Assembly (NCBI RefSeq): GCF_040712315.1
Contig: NC_134013.1
Coordinates: 75,708,001 to 75,772,000 of the forward strand
Direction of reading: 5' to 3'
DNA length: 64,000 nt
Source of the DNA: Castanea sativa
Taxonomy: Eukaryota > Streptophyta > Magnoliopsida > Fagales > Fagaceae
The notes under the pieces are model-generated. The model did not search any database, was not told where the DNA came from, and worked only from the letters and a program-made list of their open reading frames with translations. A program made the translations under genes and the position numbers. Below are positions 1 through 10,144 of this stretch, piece after piece (within the stretch, counting starts at the first letter, position 1; each line of letters starts with the position of its first letter).

Positions 1-1310
1 AGAGCAGCTTCGCCCCAAAAGGAGCTGGGAACTTTGGCAGAGAGAAGAAGAGCACGAACAGTGTCAAGAATATGACGAAGTTTTCGTTCGGCTCTACCAT
101 TTTGCTGAGAGGTACCTGGACAAGTTAGTTGATGAACAGTGCCATAGAAATGCAAAACAGCTTGGAAAGCATATTGAGTGTACTCAAGAGCATTATCAGA
201 TCGAAAAATTTTGATACGTTTAGAAAATTGAGTTTCAACCATTTTTGCAAAATTAGAATACACTTGCAATAATTCAGAACGATGTTTCATATTAAAGATC
301 CAGCTATAGCGAGAGTAATCATCAACAAAGATAACAAAATATTGAGATCCACCAATACTAGAGACAGAGGAAGGTCCCCAAACATCAGAATGAATAAGGT
401 CAAAGATATCAGTGGATATAGATTCACTAGAATTGAGAGGCAAATCTGGTTGTTTTCCTAATTGACATGAAACATAATCAAAATTTTCTATAGACACTGA
501 ACCTAGCAAACCTTTAGAAGCCAATTGTTGTACACGGGAAGAAGATGCGTGACCAAGTCGAGCATGCCAAAGAGCAAGAGAAGGAATAGAGGAAACTGCA
601 GCAGCTGCGGCAATAGAAACAGGAGCAACAAGTGGAAGACGAAGGTTGTCCACGGGAAACATACGCCCAACTCTGGGACCGGTCCCTAGCTCCTGTCCCG
701 TCCTTGGATCCTGCACAATACACCCAGAATAATCAAATATGATTCGATAACCCAACTCAGCTAATTGTCCCACAGAAAACAAATTGTAAGAAAGGTCAGG
801 AAAATTAAAGACCCTAGAAACGGAGAAGTTAGAGGTTGAAACGGAACCCATATTATGACCAGACATTGTGGAACCATTTGCTGTGCGAATAATAAGAGGG
901 TGTGGTGCAGGTTTAAGTTCAGAAAATAAGGACGAGTGAGGTGTCATGTGATTGCAATAAGCAGAATCCATAAGCCAAGAGGAAGGAGACATACCGGACA
1001 AAGCTGAGAGAGAAGAGGAATAAGATGCATTACAAACCATACGAATGACATTGGCGATGATGTTTTTAAGGTCATCTGTGGTCATGGTGAAAGTGCGACC
1101 TGAAGACTTAGACTGTGCAAAGACGGGAGCCATTGGTTGGACACTCTCAATGTTAGCAATAGTGGCAGAAGAACCTGAAACAGCTGATTTATTGCGCTGA
1201 AAGCAAGTCTTAATATTATGGCCAAAACGTTTGCAAAAATTGCAAAAGCGTTTACTAGATTGTCTGCGATGATTGTTGCAAAAGGAAGAAAACCTGTCCT
1301 TATTCTTCAT
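1..1310 (-). CDS. Copia Gag-zinc-knuckle/protease/integrase polyprotein (partial, open frame)
   Basis: The frame starts at ATG 1310-1308, directly after an in-frame TAA, and stays open for 436 codons to the window edge. Near residues 23-37 is a CCHC zinc knuckle (CNFCKRFGHNIKTC). The protease active site reads WLMDSAYCNHMT, so the usual DSG is DSA; I believe some plant Copia families carry this naturally, but did not check. Next come the GAG-pre-integrase motif (LWHARLGHASSSRVQQL) and the integrase core with DVWGPS, FRSDNALEY and QQNGRAERK, which supply the D, D and E residues. Most of gag before the zinc knuckle is absent. The lack of stops suggests a fairly recent element, or one retained under constraint. 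Confidence 0.85.
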   Translation of the reverse strand, partial: MKNKDRFSSFCNNHRRQSSKRFCNFCKRFGHNIKTCFQRNKSAVSGSSATIANIESVQPMAPVFAQSKSSGRTFTMTTDDLKNIIANVIRMVCNASYSSSLSALSGMSPSSWLMDSAYCNHMTPHSSLFSELKPAPHPLIIRTANGSTMSGHNMGSVSTSNFSVSRVFNFPDLSYNLFSVGQLAELGYRIIFDYSGCIVQDPRTGQELGTGPRVGRMFPVDNLRLPLVAPVSIAAAAAVSSIPSLALWHARLGHASSSRVQQLASKGLLGSVSIENFDYVSCQLGKQPDLPLNSSESISTDIFDLIHSDVWGPSSVSSIGGSQYFVIFVDDYSRYSWIFNMKHRSELLQVYSNFAKMVETQFSKRIKIFRSDNALEYTQYAFQAVLHFYGTVHQLTCPGTSQQNGRAERKLRHILDTVRALLLSAKVPSSFWGEAA

Positions 1311-1881
1311 TTAGAAGCAAAATATGCAAAAATGGATTGCAAAAATGAAATCTACGCGAAAAACTGAGTAAGGAGAACCTGGACTGAAAAAGTCAACTCC
1401 AGAAAAGTCAACGGTCAACGGTCAAAGTCAACGATAGCTGATGTGGCTTGCTGACGTGGCAGCTGACGTTAGCAAGCGCGTGGCGGCGCGTGGCAGCGCG
1501 TGGCGGCTCGGTTCGACGCGTGGAGGCGCGTGGGAGCGTGAACTGCAGTGCAGAAACTTCTGGCGGCGCGTGAGGGCACGTGGAGACTCCGATAACTGTG
1601 AGGTTTTCACGAAAAGATAGATCGGAGCAAGACGATCTTCGTGGTACCTTCGAAAAAAATTTCGAAGCAATATTCACGGCGGTGCCGAAAAAAGGCAATG
1701 GTCTTTGCAGTGTTCGGACTCCTCAACGGCGGCTGCTGCAGGTCCGGAACCTGAGGACGATGTCTGGAAGACTCGAAGGTTCAACGGCGAAAGGCTGCGG
1801 CAGTTGTCGTGACAGCGGAAGCAATATTGAGAACGGAGTTACACGAATAAAGACAAGACTGCTAAGAAAAGGTCAGAGCAG
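1311..1881 (-). other. Copia untranslated leader with GC-rich repeats
   Basis: This stretch between primer site and first open frame has no recognisable gag. At about 1470-1580 it holds several imperfect repeats of the type GCGCGTGGC, far more GC-rich than the flanks, and at about 1380-1450 repeated GGTCAAAGTCAACG-like words. Open frames here on either strand look incidental. Confidence 0.5.
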
Positions 1882-1895
1882 TGGCTCTGATACCA
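1882..1895 (-). other. Retrotransposon primer binding site
   Basis: On the minus strand this reads TGGTATCAGAGCCA, the usual initiator-methionine tRNA primer site of plant Copia elements. It abuts the LTR end TTTCTAACA. Confidence 0.9.
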
Positions 1896-2087
1896 TGTTA
1901 GAAATACTAAATTGAATAGTATTGTATTTCTCACTGAAAGAATATACATGAGTGCCTTTATATAGGAGGCATATGAGTGCAGTACAAGTAAATATGAGTG
2001 TAGTACAAGTAAAAGTGTTATACAAGTAAGAGTACTAAACAAGTAAACTAGTTGGGCCTAAAGCCTACAACATTATACATGTTAACA
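1896..2087 (-). repeat. Short Copia LTR (192 bp)
   Basis: The LTR runs from TGTTAACATG (at 2087 on the minus strand) to CTAACA next to the primer site, giving a 5 bp TGTTA/TAACA terminal inverted repeat. A TATA box (CCTATATAAAGG, minus strand, about 1957-1968) is suitably placed. Upstream of it are three to four imperfect 20-bp repeats containing GTACAAGTAAA-type words (about 1970-2045), possible U3 enhancer repeats. The outer border is inferred from the terminal repeat only; a longer LTR ending near 2233 is possible. Confidence 0.65.
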
Positions 2088-2463
2088 AACAAAAAATATA
2101 TTAAACATTTTTAAATGTATCTGGCCCAGGCAAGACTCGACAAATCTCGGAGGACATCTTTGTCCTAGAGAACGCCCATGCCTTGGCCGGACTTGTAGTC
2201 CCTAAAATTTGTTTTGTTAGATCTCTTCTACAATGGTATCAAAAAAGAAATTGGCATGCACATAATCCTTTACAAATTATCATTTTTTATGCCCATAAAA
2301 GTCTTTTATATATATATATTAGCCTCTGAGCACGTGCTCATGCACGTCTTTAAATTTTTAATTTTTGTAGTTTAAAATTATACATATAAAATAAGTTTAT
2401 AGATTAAATAGTAGATAACATCTAATTAACATGAAATTTGTTCAAATGTGTACAAGGTGAATT
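2088..2463. other. Gene-free stretch with a second PBS-like remnant
   Basis: AT-rich, no coding potential seen. At 2229-2241 CTACA is followed by ATGGTATCA, resembling an LTR end plus primer site in plus orientation. It may be a relic of another Copia element or the true outer part of the LTR at 1896. Confidence 0.3.
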
Positions 2464-3997
2464 GGGCGGCTCCACATAGAGTCTAGGTTATTCACAAGAC
2501 CACTCTGGCCTGAAGAAAAAAAATTTATTATGTATAAATTTTAAAAATTTATGATTTTTTTATCCTTAAAAAATTTAGCGACCACCCTAAATTTTTTTAG
2601 GTCCAACATAATTAAACTTTGACAATAAACTTGGTTGTAAACTAAGACTACAACTCCATTCAATATTTTTTATTGGGTGTGAATTTTGACAAATCCACCA
2701 TTTAATTACTGTGGGGAGTAAAAGGGTCCAAGTGGGCATATGGGCCTTTGGGCTATAACATGGAGGGCCGACCTGCTCCAGGATCAAACTCTATGAGTCG
2801 GCCCATACGCCGAGGGTCCGAGGATACAGCCGAGGACGAGCTTCTCCTCGGAAAAGCCCTAGAGAATTCAAAGTTTCACTATGAAGGTCAAAGCATAAAC
2901 TCTGGAGAGACCAGTGGTTAAAAGGGGACATCTTGAATCTTCTAGATGCACCAATATTAAAGAAAATATCAAGAATAAAGGCTGCCACATCCGCATTAAA
3001 GGCTCTGCACCTACCTCCCTGGCCGCATTAATGGGGAAGTGACCCCTGAACAGTGAGGTGGAAACTTCTAGTTACTGTTCAAAAAGTATCAGGAAAGGAA
3101 GTATAAAAAGGGGAGTAAAGGCCAAAGAAAAAGGGGGGATCGGGAAACTAAGAAAGAAATTAAGAACTTGTAATTTTAAAGGAAGAAAGAGAAATAATAA
3201 AGAAGTAGTCCTCAGCTCGAGTCCGAGAAGATCCATTTGTCATTATCGTTCGTTATTTACTTGTGTTTGCTTATAAAAGCCTGTTATCAAGCTCCCAGCA
3301 TTTCTAACCTAGGTTTCAAGCCCACACTCTACAAATCTTATTGTTTAAGGCTCATTGGGCCTGAGCCCGTGATTGTCTTTGGGTCCAGATGCGATTGTGC
3401 ACTTACAATTACATTTTCTTCTCATATCATTTATACTTGCAAAATTTCAAGAAGATCAAATATCAATAATCATCAATCAAATGTTTAAATTTTTAGTTTT
3501 TATAGTTTAAAATTATACATATAAAATAAGTTTATGGATTGAATAATAAATAACATCCGATTGGCATGAAATTTGACATGTGTTTTAAAAACATAGAGAA
3601 CATGCAATTTAACTGTTAGAATTTCAAAATATATAACAATGTTAATTTGTTTGGTGAGAGTTGTAGCCTTAGGCTACAACTAAGTTTGTAGCCAAATTTG
3701 TCCTTAAACTTTGATCCCCTTAATAATATATTAGGTCCTTACAAACAAACAAACAAAATTTAAGAAAATTTTTGTTTAACTAAAATTTTGAAAGATATGT
3801 GGCTTGCAATATTGATAATGAAACTACCATGTAACAATTTCAAAATAAGAAAATTCATAAAAGGAAATTATAAGATTTTATGTGTTTGCATGCATTTTTT
3901 TTTTTTTGTCAATATATAAAGTTATTTTTTTATTAAATTTTGTATAATTTAAGTTTTTTAATGAACACCCTCAAAAATATTTCTGGAGCCGCCATTG
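2464..3997. mobile_element. Degraded hAT-like element with nested solo LTR
   Basis: The left end has GGGCGGCTCCACATAGAGTC and the right end, reverse complemented, CAATGGCGGCTCCAGAAA. Both resemble the CAGTGGCGGC termini of the well-defined hAT element at 13566-14607, including the following GACCACTCTGGCCTGA-like segment. Without the LTR at 2710-3407 the element would be about 830 bp. I could not find a clean 8-bp target duplication (left flank GTGAAT, right flank TGAATAGT), so the borders are approximate. Confidence 0.45.
2710..3407 (+). repeat. Solo LTR, family 1 copy A (698 bp)
   Basis: Begins TGTGGGGAGTAAAA and ends CTTACA, flanked by a perfect 5-bp target duplication ATTAC (2705-2709 and 3408-3412). 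It contains a promoter-like TATAAAAAGGGG at about 3102-3113. It shares long blocks with 28990-29733, and, on the other strand, with 17686-18482. No internal retroviral sequence is present, so it is a solo LTR left by LTR-LTR recombination. I infer a Ty3/gypsy parent from the 5-bp duplication and length. Confidence 0.85.
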
Positions 3998-4252
3998 TGA
4001 ATAGTTATATTGTTCTAGAAAAAGATACATAATATATAGACACGTTATTCTAGATGAATATTGTAATTGAATAGGCACAACCCACATAAGCATCGAGGAT
4101 GCTCTTGCACCCCGGGAGCTAATAATGACTCTGTGCTTTTCATATAAAGGAGTACATGAGAATACACAAGCATGAAGTGAGAAGAGTAGATATTTAGAAG
4201 AAGAAGGGAAAAGAAAGAAAAGCTTGGGAGTTGAGAGGAAAAAGAAAATTAA

Positions 4253-4383
4253 CGGTCTGTTTAGATTGAGAGGGAGGGAAGAGAATACAGTAGAGTAGAT
4301 TTAGCCTAAAATTAGCTTATTTTTAGCCAACTCGACTATACTCCTCTACTCTCCTTCTTTCCCCCCTCCGTCCAAACGGGCCA
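4253..4383. mobile_element. Tourist/PIF-like MITE (131 bp)
   Basis: Terminal inverted repeats CGGTCTGTTTAGATTGAGAG and (reverse complement of the right end) TGGCCCGTTTGGACGGAGGG, flanked by TAA at 4250-4252 and 4384-4386. The element is almost entirely two complementary arms and has no coding capacity. A 3-bp TAA duplication fits PIF/Harbinger-derived MITEs. Confidence 0.75.
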
Positions 4384-4386
4384 TAA

Positions 4387-5400
4387 GAGAGAGATGTTTT
4401 ATTTTTTATCTTTTTTAATAAAATGAAGTAAAATACATTATTCTAAACACGCATTTTCTAGAACCTGAAAAAGTGCTAAACAGCTCAGCTTTTTTTTTGT
4501 TGTTTTTTTTTTTACCGCATTTTACTATCCACGAACTAAGCAGAGAAATACAATTTGAGTATAGATGCCAAACACGCTATAGTTAGAGCAATAGGATTTT
4601 AATTTATCTTTTAAAATAAAGGATACGTCTAGACTGCCCAACATAGAAATGTGTAGAAAACATGTAGTTATATTAAGCAACGCTCCCTAAAAACAAAAAA
4701 TTTGATAACATTTTTTTTTTTTTTTTTGCTTTATGCCAAAATTTTTTACCGGTGAATGTGGACTATAGTATGTAGAGCTAATAGAGCTAACTTTTTAAGT
4801 TCTACTTATCATTTCAGCTATATTTTAGCCATATTTTTAATACCTTTATTAATTCATGCCAATTTTTTATTAGCTACATTTCACAATAACTTGTCATTAA
4901 AAAACACTTTATGCTGCCGAATAACATTTTCCTTTTTTATATTTGGCAAACTTGTTTTAGTTCTTAATTTGAATCTAAGGTTAACATCACTTTTTTTTTT
5001 TACTTATTATTAATAATTTGCCACATCAAACAATAATCAAATTTGCTGTCAAATTCTGCGTGTTCACTGTTCAATTGGCTATAAGCTTAGATCTCTAGTT
5101 ACGTATTAATATGGCAACTGGCAAAGCAAAGCACAACCATGGGATTTCACGAAAGGACCGGACACACACTGTTCTCAGAAAAGTCAAAATCCACATTTCA
5201 AAAAAAAAATTTCAAAACCGGATAGCGCCGCCTTGAAGAATAAAAATTTATAAATAAACCAAAAAAAATTAAAATTGAAATTAAAATCCTGAAAACGCGT
5301 TGTCTTCGCGGCTTTCCTCTACGGCTTCAAAAAATTCAATAAATTTTGTCTATTCTAGCAATGGCTTTTGTTTGTTTTGGCATTATCTTCTCCACCACCT
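4387..5400. other. AT-rich intergenic region upstream of the KCS gene
   Basis: No supported gene. The region contains homopolymer T runs (for example 4709-4728) and short open frames that look incidental. Its right end merges into the promoter of the downstream ketoacyl-CoA synthase. Confidence 0.5.
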
Positions 5401-5401
5401 C

Positions 5402-5408
5402 TATAAAT
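5402..5408 (+). promoter_or_regulatory. TATA box of the KCS gene
   Basis: TATAAAT, followed about 130 bp later by a CT-rich 5' leader (CTCTCTCTCT at 5533-5550). Spacing suggests transcription starts near 5430-5435. Confidence 0.55.
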
Positions 5409-5560
5409 TTATTCCCACCTCACACCTCGGCCTCGCACAACCTCAACATCCAATAATTTTTTAAAAATTACTTTTATTTTACTATTTTTCCAAACTTTTT
5501 TTTTTTTTTAATTATTACCATTTAACTTAATCTTTCTCTCTCTCTCTCTCTGAGGGTCTC

Positions 5561-6256
5561 GTAAGTATCTCTCTTTTTGTCTTTCCCTTCGGTTGCTCCG
5601 AGGAGTTTTCTACGATCTCTGGTGGGATTCGACGTTCAAGGTCTGTTTTTTCGATCTGGGTTTTGCTATTTCTATCTTTGTATGCATGAAATTTTTTTAA
5701 TTTTTTTTTTGGATTTTTCCCCTCTTTTTTATGGTTTTTTCTTGCTAGTAACTTGTTCAGATTGGTGAAAATTCTGGTCTTTGATGTGAGTTTTGATCTG
5801 GGTTTTTTTTGTTAAAGTCTTTTTCTGCTCTTGGCTTTGATAGATGTGTGCAAAATCTATTTTTTTGAGGCCGAATTCTGATCTGGGATTGATGATTGAT
5901 AGCCCAGTTTGATGTATGTATTTAAATTTTGAAATGATGGGTTTTGCAATAATAAAAATGATAAAAACAAGAAATTATGTATTAATGTTGCAATGTATGT
6001 ATTTCAATTTTGTAGATTTAGATTTCTCAGAGAGGGCTCACTTTTTAGAAATTCCATTTAGAACCCCTAAATTCAAAATTTTGACTACCATTTCTGATCA
6101 AATTTACTATTGAAAGACTGATCAAGTATTTTGGAACATCTTTGTATAGTTCTTAACTTCTTTTGGAATGTTCATTATGTGTGCTTAGAATTGATTGTTA
6201 ATATGATTTTTTTTTTCCTGGTATTTGATCTCACCCAATCGTTGAATGTCTAGCAG
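5561..6256 (+). other. Probable 5'UTR intron of the KCS gene
   Basis: A strong donor GTAAGT at 5561 (an alternative GT lies at 5641 after GTTCAAG) and an acceptor TCTAGCAG ending at 6256, seven bases before the start codon. The intervening sequence is T-rich as in plant introns. A 5'UTR intron fits the long leader; the exact donor is undecided. Confidence 0.6.
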
Positions 6257-6262
6257 GAAAGA

Positions 6263-7798
6263 ATGACAGAGCCAAAATCAAATGTGTCCTTGAACCCGTC
6301 ATCATCATCGCGAAACCTCCCTGATTTCAAAAAATCAGTTAAACTAAAATATGTGAAGCTTGGTTACCATTACCTCATCACCCATGGAATGTACCTCTTC
6401 ATCACCCCTCTCGTAGTCCTAATTGCCGTGCAGCTCTCAACATTTTCATTCCAAGATCTTTATGATCTTTGGGAGCATCTCCAATACAATCTAATCTCCG
6501 TGATCATCTGCTCAACTCTTCTTGTTTTCTTGTCCACCGTGTACTTTGTCACTCGTCCTCGTCCTGTATACCTTGTCAATTTCTCTTGCTACAAGCCTGA
6601 AGAGTCTCGGAAATGCACCAAAAGGATCTTCATGGATCAATCTCGGCTGACTGGTACATTTTCAGCGGAGAATCTTGAATTCCAGAAAAAGATCCTTGAG
6701 AGATCTGGCCTCGGTGATTCTACTTACCTGCCAGAGGCTGTTTTGAATATTCCTCCAAATCCCTCCATGAAAGAAGCTAGAAAAGAAGCTGAGGCTGTGA
6801 TGTATGGTGCTATTGATGAGCTTTTTGCCAAGACCTCTGTCAAGCCCAAAGACATTGGCATTTTGGTTGTGAATTGCAGCTTGTTCAATCCGACCCCATC
6901 TCTTTCTGCCATGGTCATCAATCACTACAAGCTTCGGGGTAACATAGTTAGCTACAATCTAGGTGGGATGGGTTGCAGTGCAGGTCTTATTTCAATTGCA
7001 CTTGCTAAAGATCTTCTTCAGGTCCATCCCAACTCCTATGCATTGGTCATCAGCATGGAGAACATCACATTGAATTGGTATTTTGGAAATGACAGATCAA
7101 AGCTCGTTTCAAATTGTTTATTCCGAATGGGAGGAGCGGCGATACTACTTTCTAACAAAAGCTCTGATAGAAGAAGATCCAAATACCAATTGGTACATGC
7201 TGTTCGTACCCACAAGGGTGCAGATGACAAGTGCTTTGCCTGCGTCACCCAAGAAGAAGACTCCAATGGGAAGGTTGGTGTTACATTGTCAAAGGATCTT
7301 ATGGCAGTTGCTGGTGATGCCCTGAAGACCAACATCACCACTTTGGGGCCTCTTGTTCTGCCAATGTCAGAACAGCTGCTATTCTTTGCTACATTGATTG
7401 GGAAAAAACTATTCAAGATGAAGATCAAGCCTTATATTCCAGATTTCAAATTAGCTTTTGAGCATTTCTGCATTCATGCTGGAGGAAGAGCTGTTTTGGA
7501 TGAACTGGAGAAGAATTTGCAACTATCTGATTGGCATATGGAACCATCAAGGATGACACTCCACCGATTTGGCAACACCTCAAGCAGTTCTCTGTGGTAT
7601 GAATTGGCTTATACAGAAGCAAAGGGAAGAATGAAGAAGGGAGATAGGACATGGCAAATAGCTTTTGGTTCAGGGTTTAAGTGTAATAGTGCTGTTTGGA
7701 AGGCTCTAAGGACCATAGACCCAGCAAAGGAGAAGAACCCTTGGATGGATGAAATTCATAGGTTCCCAGTGGATGTTCCAAAGATATCAGCAATCTAA
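6263..7798 (+). CDS. KCS11: 3-ketoacyl-CoA synthase (fatty acid elongase condensing enzyme), KCS11-like
   Basis: The 511-residue intronless protein matches the family's usual length. It catalyses the first, rate-setting step of very-long-chain fatty acid elongation at the ER: malonyl-CoA condensation with an acyl-CoA for waxes, suberin and sphingolipids. Two N-terminal membrane segments (about residues 42-60 and 81-100) precede the FAE1/CUT1 domain. The active-site Cys238 lies in [10 protein letters not shown], with His405 in CIHAGGRAV and Asn438 in [13 protein letters not shown]. The N-terminal block [20 protein letters not shown] recalls Arabidopsis KCS11/KCS4. An in-frame TAG four codons upstream fixes the start. 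No damage is visible. The orthology to KCS11 rather than a sister paralogue is a judgement. Confidence 0.95.
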   Translation: MTEPKSNVSLNPSSSSRNLPDFKKSVKLKYVKLGYHYLITHGMYLFITPLVVLIAVQLSTFSFQDLYDLWEHLQYNLISVIICSTLLVFLSTVYFVTRPRPVYLVNFSCYKPEESRKCTKRIFMDQSRLTGTFSAENLEFQKKILERSGLGDSTYLPEAVLNIPPNPSMKEARKEAEAVMYGAIDELFAKTSVKPKDIGILVVNCSLFNPTPSLSAMVINHYKLRGNIVSYNLGGMGCSAGLISIALAKDLLQVHPNSYALVISMENITLNWYFGNDRSKLVSNCLFRMGGAAILLSNKSSDRRRSKYQLVHAVRTHKGADDKCFACVTQEEDSNGKVGVTLSKDLMAVAGDALKTNITTLGPLVLPMSEQLLFFATLIGKKLFKMKIKPYIPDFKLAFEHFCIHAGGRAVLDELEKNLQLSDWHMEPSRMTLHRFGNTSSSSLWYELAYTEAKGRMKKGDRTWQIAFGSGFKCNSAVWKALRTIDPAKEKNPWMDEIHRFPVDVPKISAI

Positions 7799-8574
7799 TG
7801 AAAAAAAAATGGTGAATTTTGGCACATGGTGTTGGCTTTCGCGAATGGAGAATTCTTTTTTTCTTTCTCTTAACTGAGCTGTTGGATTCATTTCTACTTT
7901 TCATATCTAGATTTGGGGACTTGATTGTGCTTGTACGGCTGTGGAGTGGTAGTCTTGGGATGAGATGACGTTTGCATATTTTCATTGGATAAATTGATGT
8001 TCATGGGGCAAATTATGTTTTTGGTATTTTCTTAGGATCTAAGATTGAAATTAGAAGTTGGAACTAATTATTTCTAGTAATAACATCTTTGACTTATGCA
8101 TTTTGTCCCTACTTGCATCTTCGCTAAGTTTTTGCTTTGTTGCATCGCCATATGTAGAACAACTTGAAAATTGGTTTTTACCTTTTACTAAAAGACCTAC
8201 CCAACACTAGTACTTGCAGCTGTAGTTAATAAAAACCAGCCATGCATTACATCCATTTGCACAGTGCTGTGCGCAGTGGGAAAGCATTCTCATAGGCCAC
8301 AGACTGGGTACTGGCTACTGGCTAGTGATCCTCTTCATGCAATGTTTCTCTTCCTCTTGTTACGGCTTTCACATCTCACCCCCTTCATATCCTTTTTTAA
8401 ATCTAATTGTGGCTAGTCAACTTCAAAATTCTTCTGCATCTCACTAGCTATAGATCTCTTTCTTCTTCTTCTTCTTCTTCTTCTTCTTTTTTTTTTTTTC
8501 AATGCTGTTGTGACTCGTTTTTTGCACCAATATGAGTTGCTACTCACTATAGTCTCGTGACCCTCTTTGTTATA
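7799..8574 (+). other. 3' UTR and downstream flank of the KCS gene
   Basis: No coding potential. A (TTC)n tract at about 8459-8486 and T runs are the only structure. Poly(A) signals were not resolved. Confidence 0.4.
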
Positions 8575-8584
8575 TTGTTTAATA

Positions 8585-8792
8585 TTTTTTTTTTTTTTCA
8601 TTTTTTGATGAATAAATAAGGAAGCTCGCAGATATAGTCACTGCCCCCAGGTCCATTTAAACCCCTATTCATGAATGGCGTAAACCCACCCGCGCAATAG
8701 TAGAACCTGCCCATTACTCAAACACTCAATCTTAGACTCTCAAGATGATGGCCACAAGGATTTCTTAACCACTAAGCCACTGCTATGGGTGG
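8585..8792 (-). mobile_element. tRNA-derived SINE
   Basis: On the minus strand the element starts with a pol III A box (TGGCTTAGTGG) and ends in an A-rich tail (T run at 8585-8599 on the plus strand). The target duplication TTGTTTAATA is present at 8575-8584 and 8793-8802. The B box is weak (AGATTGAGTG). Poly(A), box A and a clean duplication together make a SINE the best reading. Confidence 0.7.
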
Positions 8793-8802
8793 TTGTTTAA
8801 TA

Positions 8803-10144
8803 CTTTTTATTCTCTCTCTCTCTCTCTCTCTCAACCAATGCCCATGTATCCAAAATCCTTCTAGAGCATCAACTCCCAATTCCTTAATCAGAAATTGGCA
8901 TGCCATTGAACATGGCTGTGGATGACTTGATGGAGTTTGGTAGCAGTGGTGCGGTTGTTGTGGGTAGGCTTCTCGGTCAAGAGGGAGAAAGCCAACGAGG
9001 ATTCAGTCGTAGAACATGTGACTTATAATGATTATAGGGTGATTAGACAGTCAGAATGGGAGGAGGAAGGTTCGGCGATGAGGGAGACCAAGGAGGAGAG
9101 TAAGTAATTCAATAGTGATGGAGACCAAGGAGAAGAGTAAGTAATTCAATAGTGATGGATAGCACAGTTTGTGTGGATGGCTTGGATGTTGCTCATGGGT
9201 GACTTTGAACGGCATAGTTTGCATTGGTTTCATGGAGGTTGGTGATGCCAGTATGTTGTGCCTAGGACGGTTGAAACTAGTTGGATATTTTTATTATCAA
9301 CTTTTTTTATTTTTTTTGATAAGTCAAAAATGGTTGGATAATATAAAATATAATAATAAATAGATATGAGGAAAGGATAGAGAGATTAATGCGGGCCCAT
9401 TCAAAAAGTTAGATAGTTAAAGTAGAAAGAAAAATAAAAAATAAAGAAAGTTATCTTTACTTAATTTGACGAAGTGTGCATACTATGCTAAGACCTTGAT
9501 GATGAGGACTTTACCGCAGTCCTCAGAAGGCAATAGAAAGTGAAATAGTGGAATCTTCCGTGAGACATTTCCATAAAGCACATGATTTATAGGACTACAC
9601 GTGAACTCTCACATCACCAAGGTCAGACATCAACAATAACAAAACGCTAATATAGAACCTACGCCTACAGCAAATGGTATAGTAAGTTTCACGTGAATCA
9701 AGGAATTACACGATTTCAATCTACTATCATCATATGAGAGATTAAAGCTTTCATTTAGCGTTAGCCAATTCCTGCTGACTAATCTGTGCAAGATAAATAA
9801 TCGAGCAAAACCAATACAATGGAACAAACAGATGCAATCCAAATGTCCCAAAGGAATTCGAATTAAAGATAGTAATTGATACTACACAATACCCGAATGT
9901 CTAAAAGTCAGCCTAAGATTAAAATAAAATGTCAGACAATGACATTATCCACAACACATATAATCAGAAACATAACTAGTTCAGAAACAAGGAGATCAAG
10001 CATGAACAACAATGATTTGAACACACAATTGTAGACCCTGCTTCCAAAGAAAGAAGAGAACAGAAATCCATGACTCAAGTACCACGAAGGAGCATCTATT
10101 CCTAGAAAGTTGGCAAATGTAAGCAGCCATAATCCATTTGTAAT
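8803..10144. other. Intergenic region between KCS and H2A.Z
   Basis: Contains a CT microsatellite (8813-8832) and a 38-bp tandem duplication at about 9082-9157 built on GTAAGTAATTCAATAGTGAT. The short frames do not resemble any family I know. The right-hand part (9600-10144) is probably the 3' UTR and flank of the H2A.Z gene. Confidence 0.4.

Larger units (their letters stand above)
1..2087 (-). mobile_element. Ty1/copia retrotransposon, 5' part (LTR, PBS, leader, partial gag-pol)
   Basis: Read on the minus strand, the order is LTR (2087 to 1896), primer binding site (1895 to 1882), a 570-base GC-rich leader, then an open gag-pol frame from 1310 to the window edge. The gene order protease then integrase, the GAG-pre-integrase motif and the tRNA-iMet-type primer site identify Ty1/copia. 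The rest of pol and the second LTR lie outside the window, so age and completeness cannot be judged from LTR divergence. Confidence 0.88.

Noticed and set aside
1580..1915. 111-codon plus-strand open frame
   Set aside because: It runs antisense through the Copia leader and primer binding site, with no family resemblance.
2205..2241. Alternative outer LTR end with PBS-like ATGGTATCA
   Set aside because: Terminal symmetry TGTTA/TAACA favours an LTR ending at 2087; the second site lacks matching ends, so it is kept only as a note.
7036..7428. 130-codon minus-strand frame
   Set aside because: Antisense shadow of the KCS coding region.
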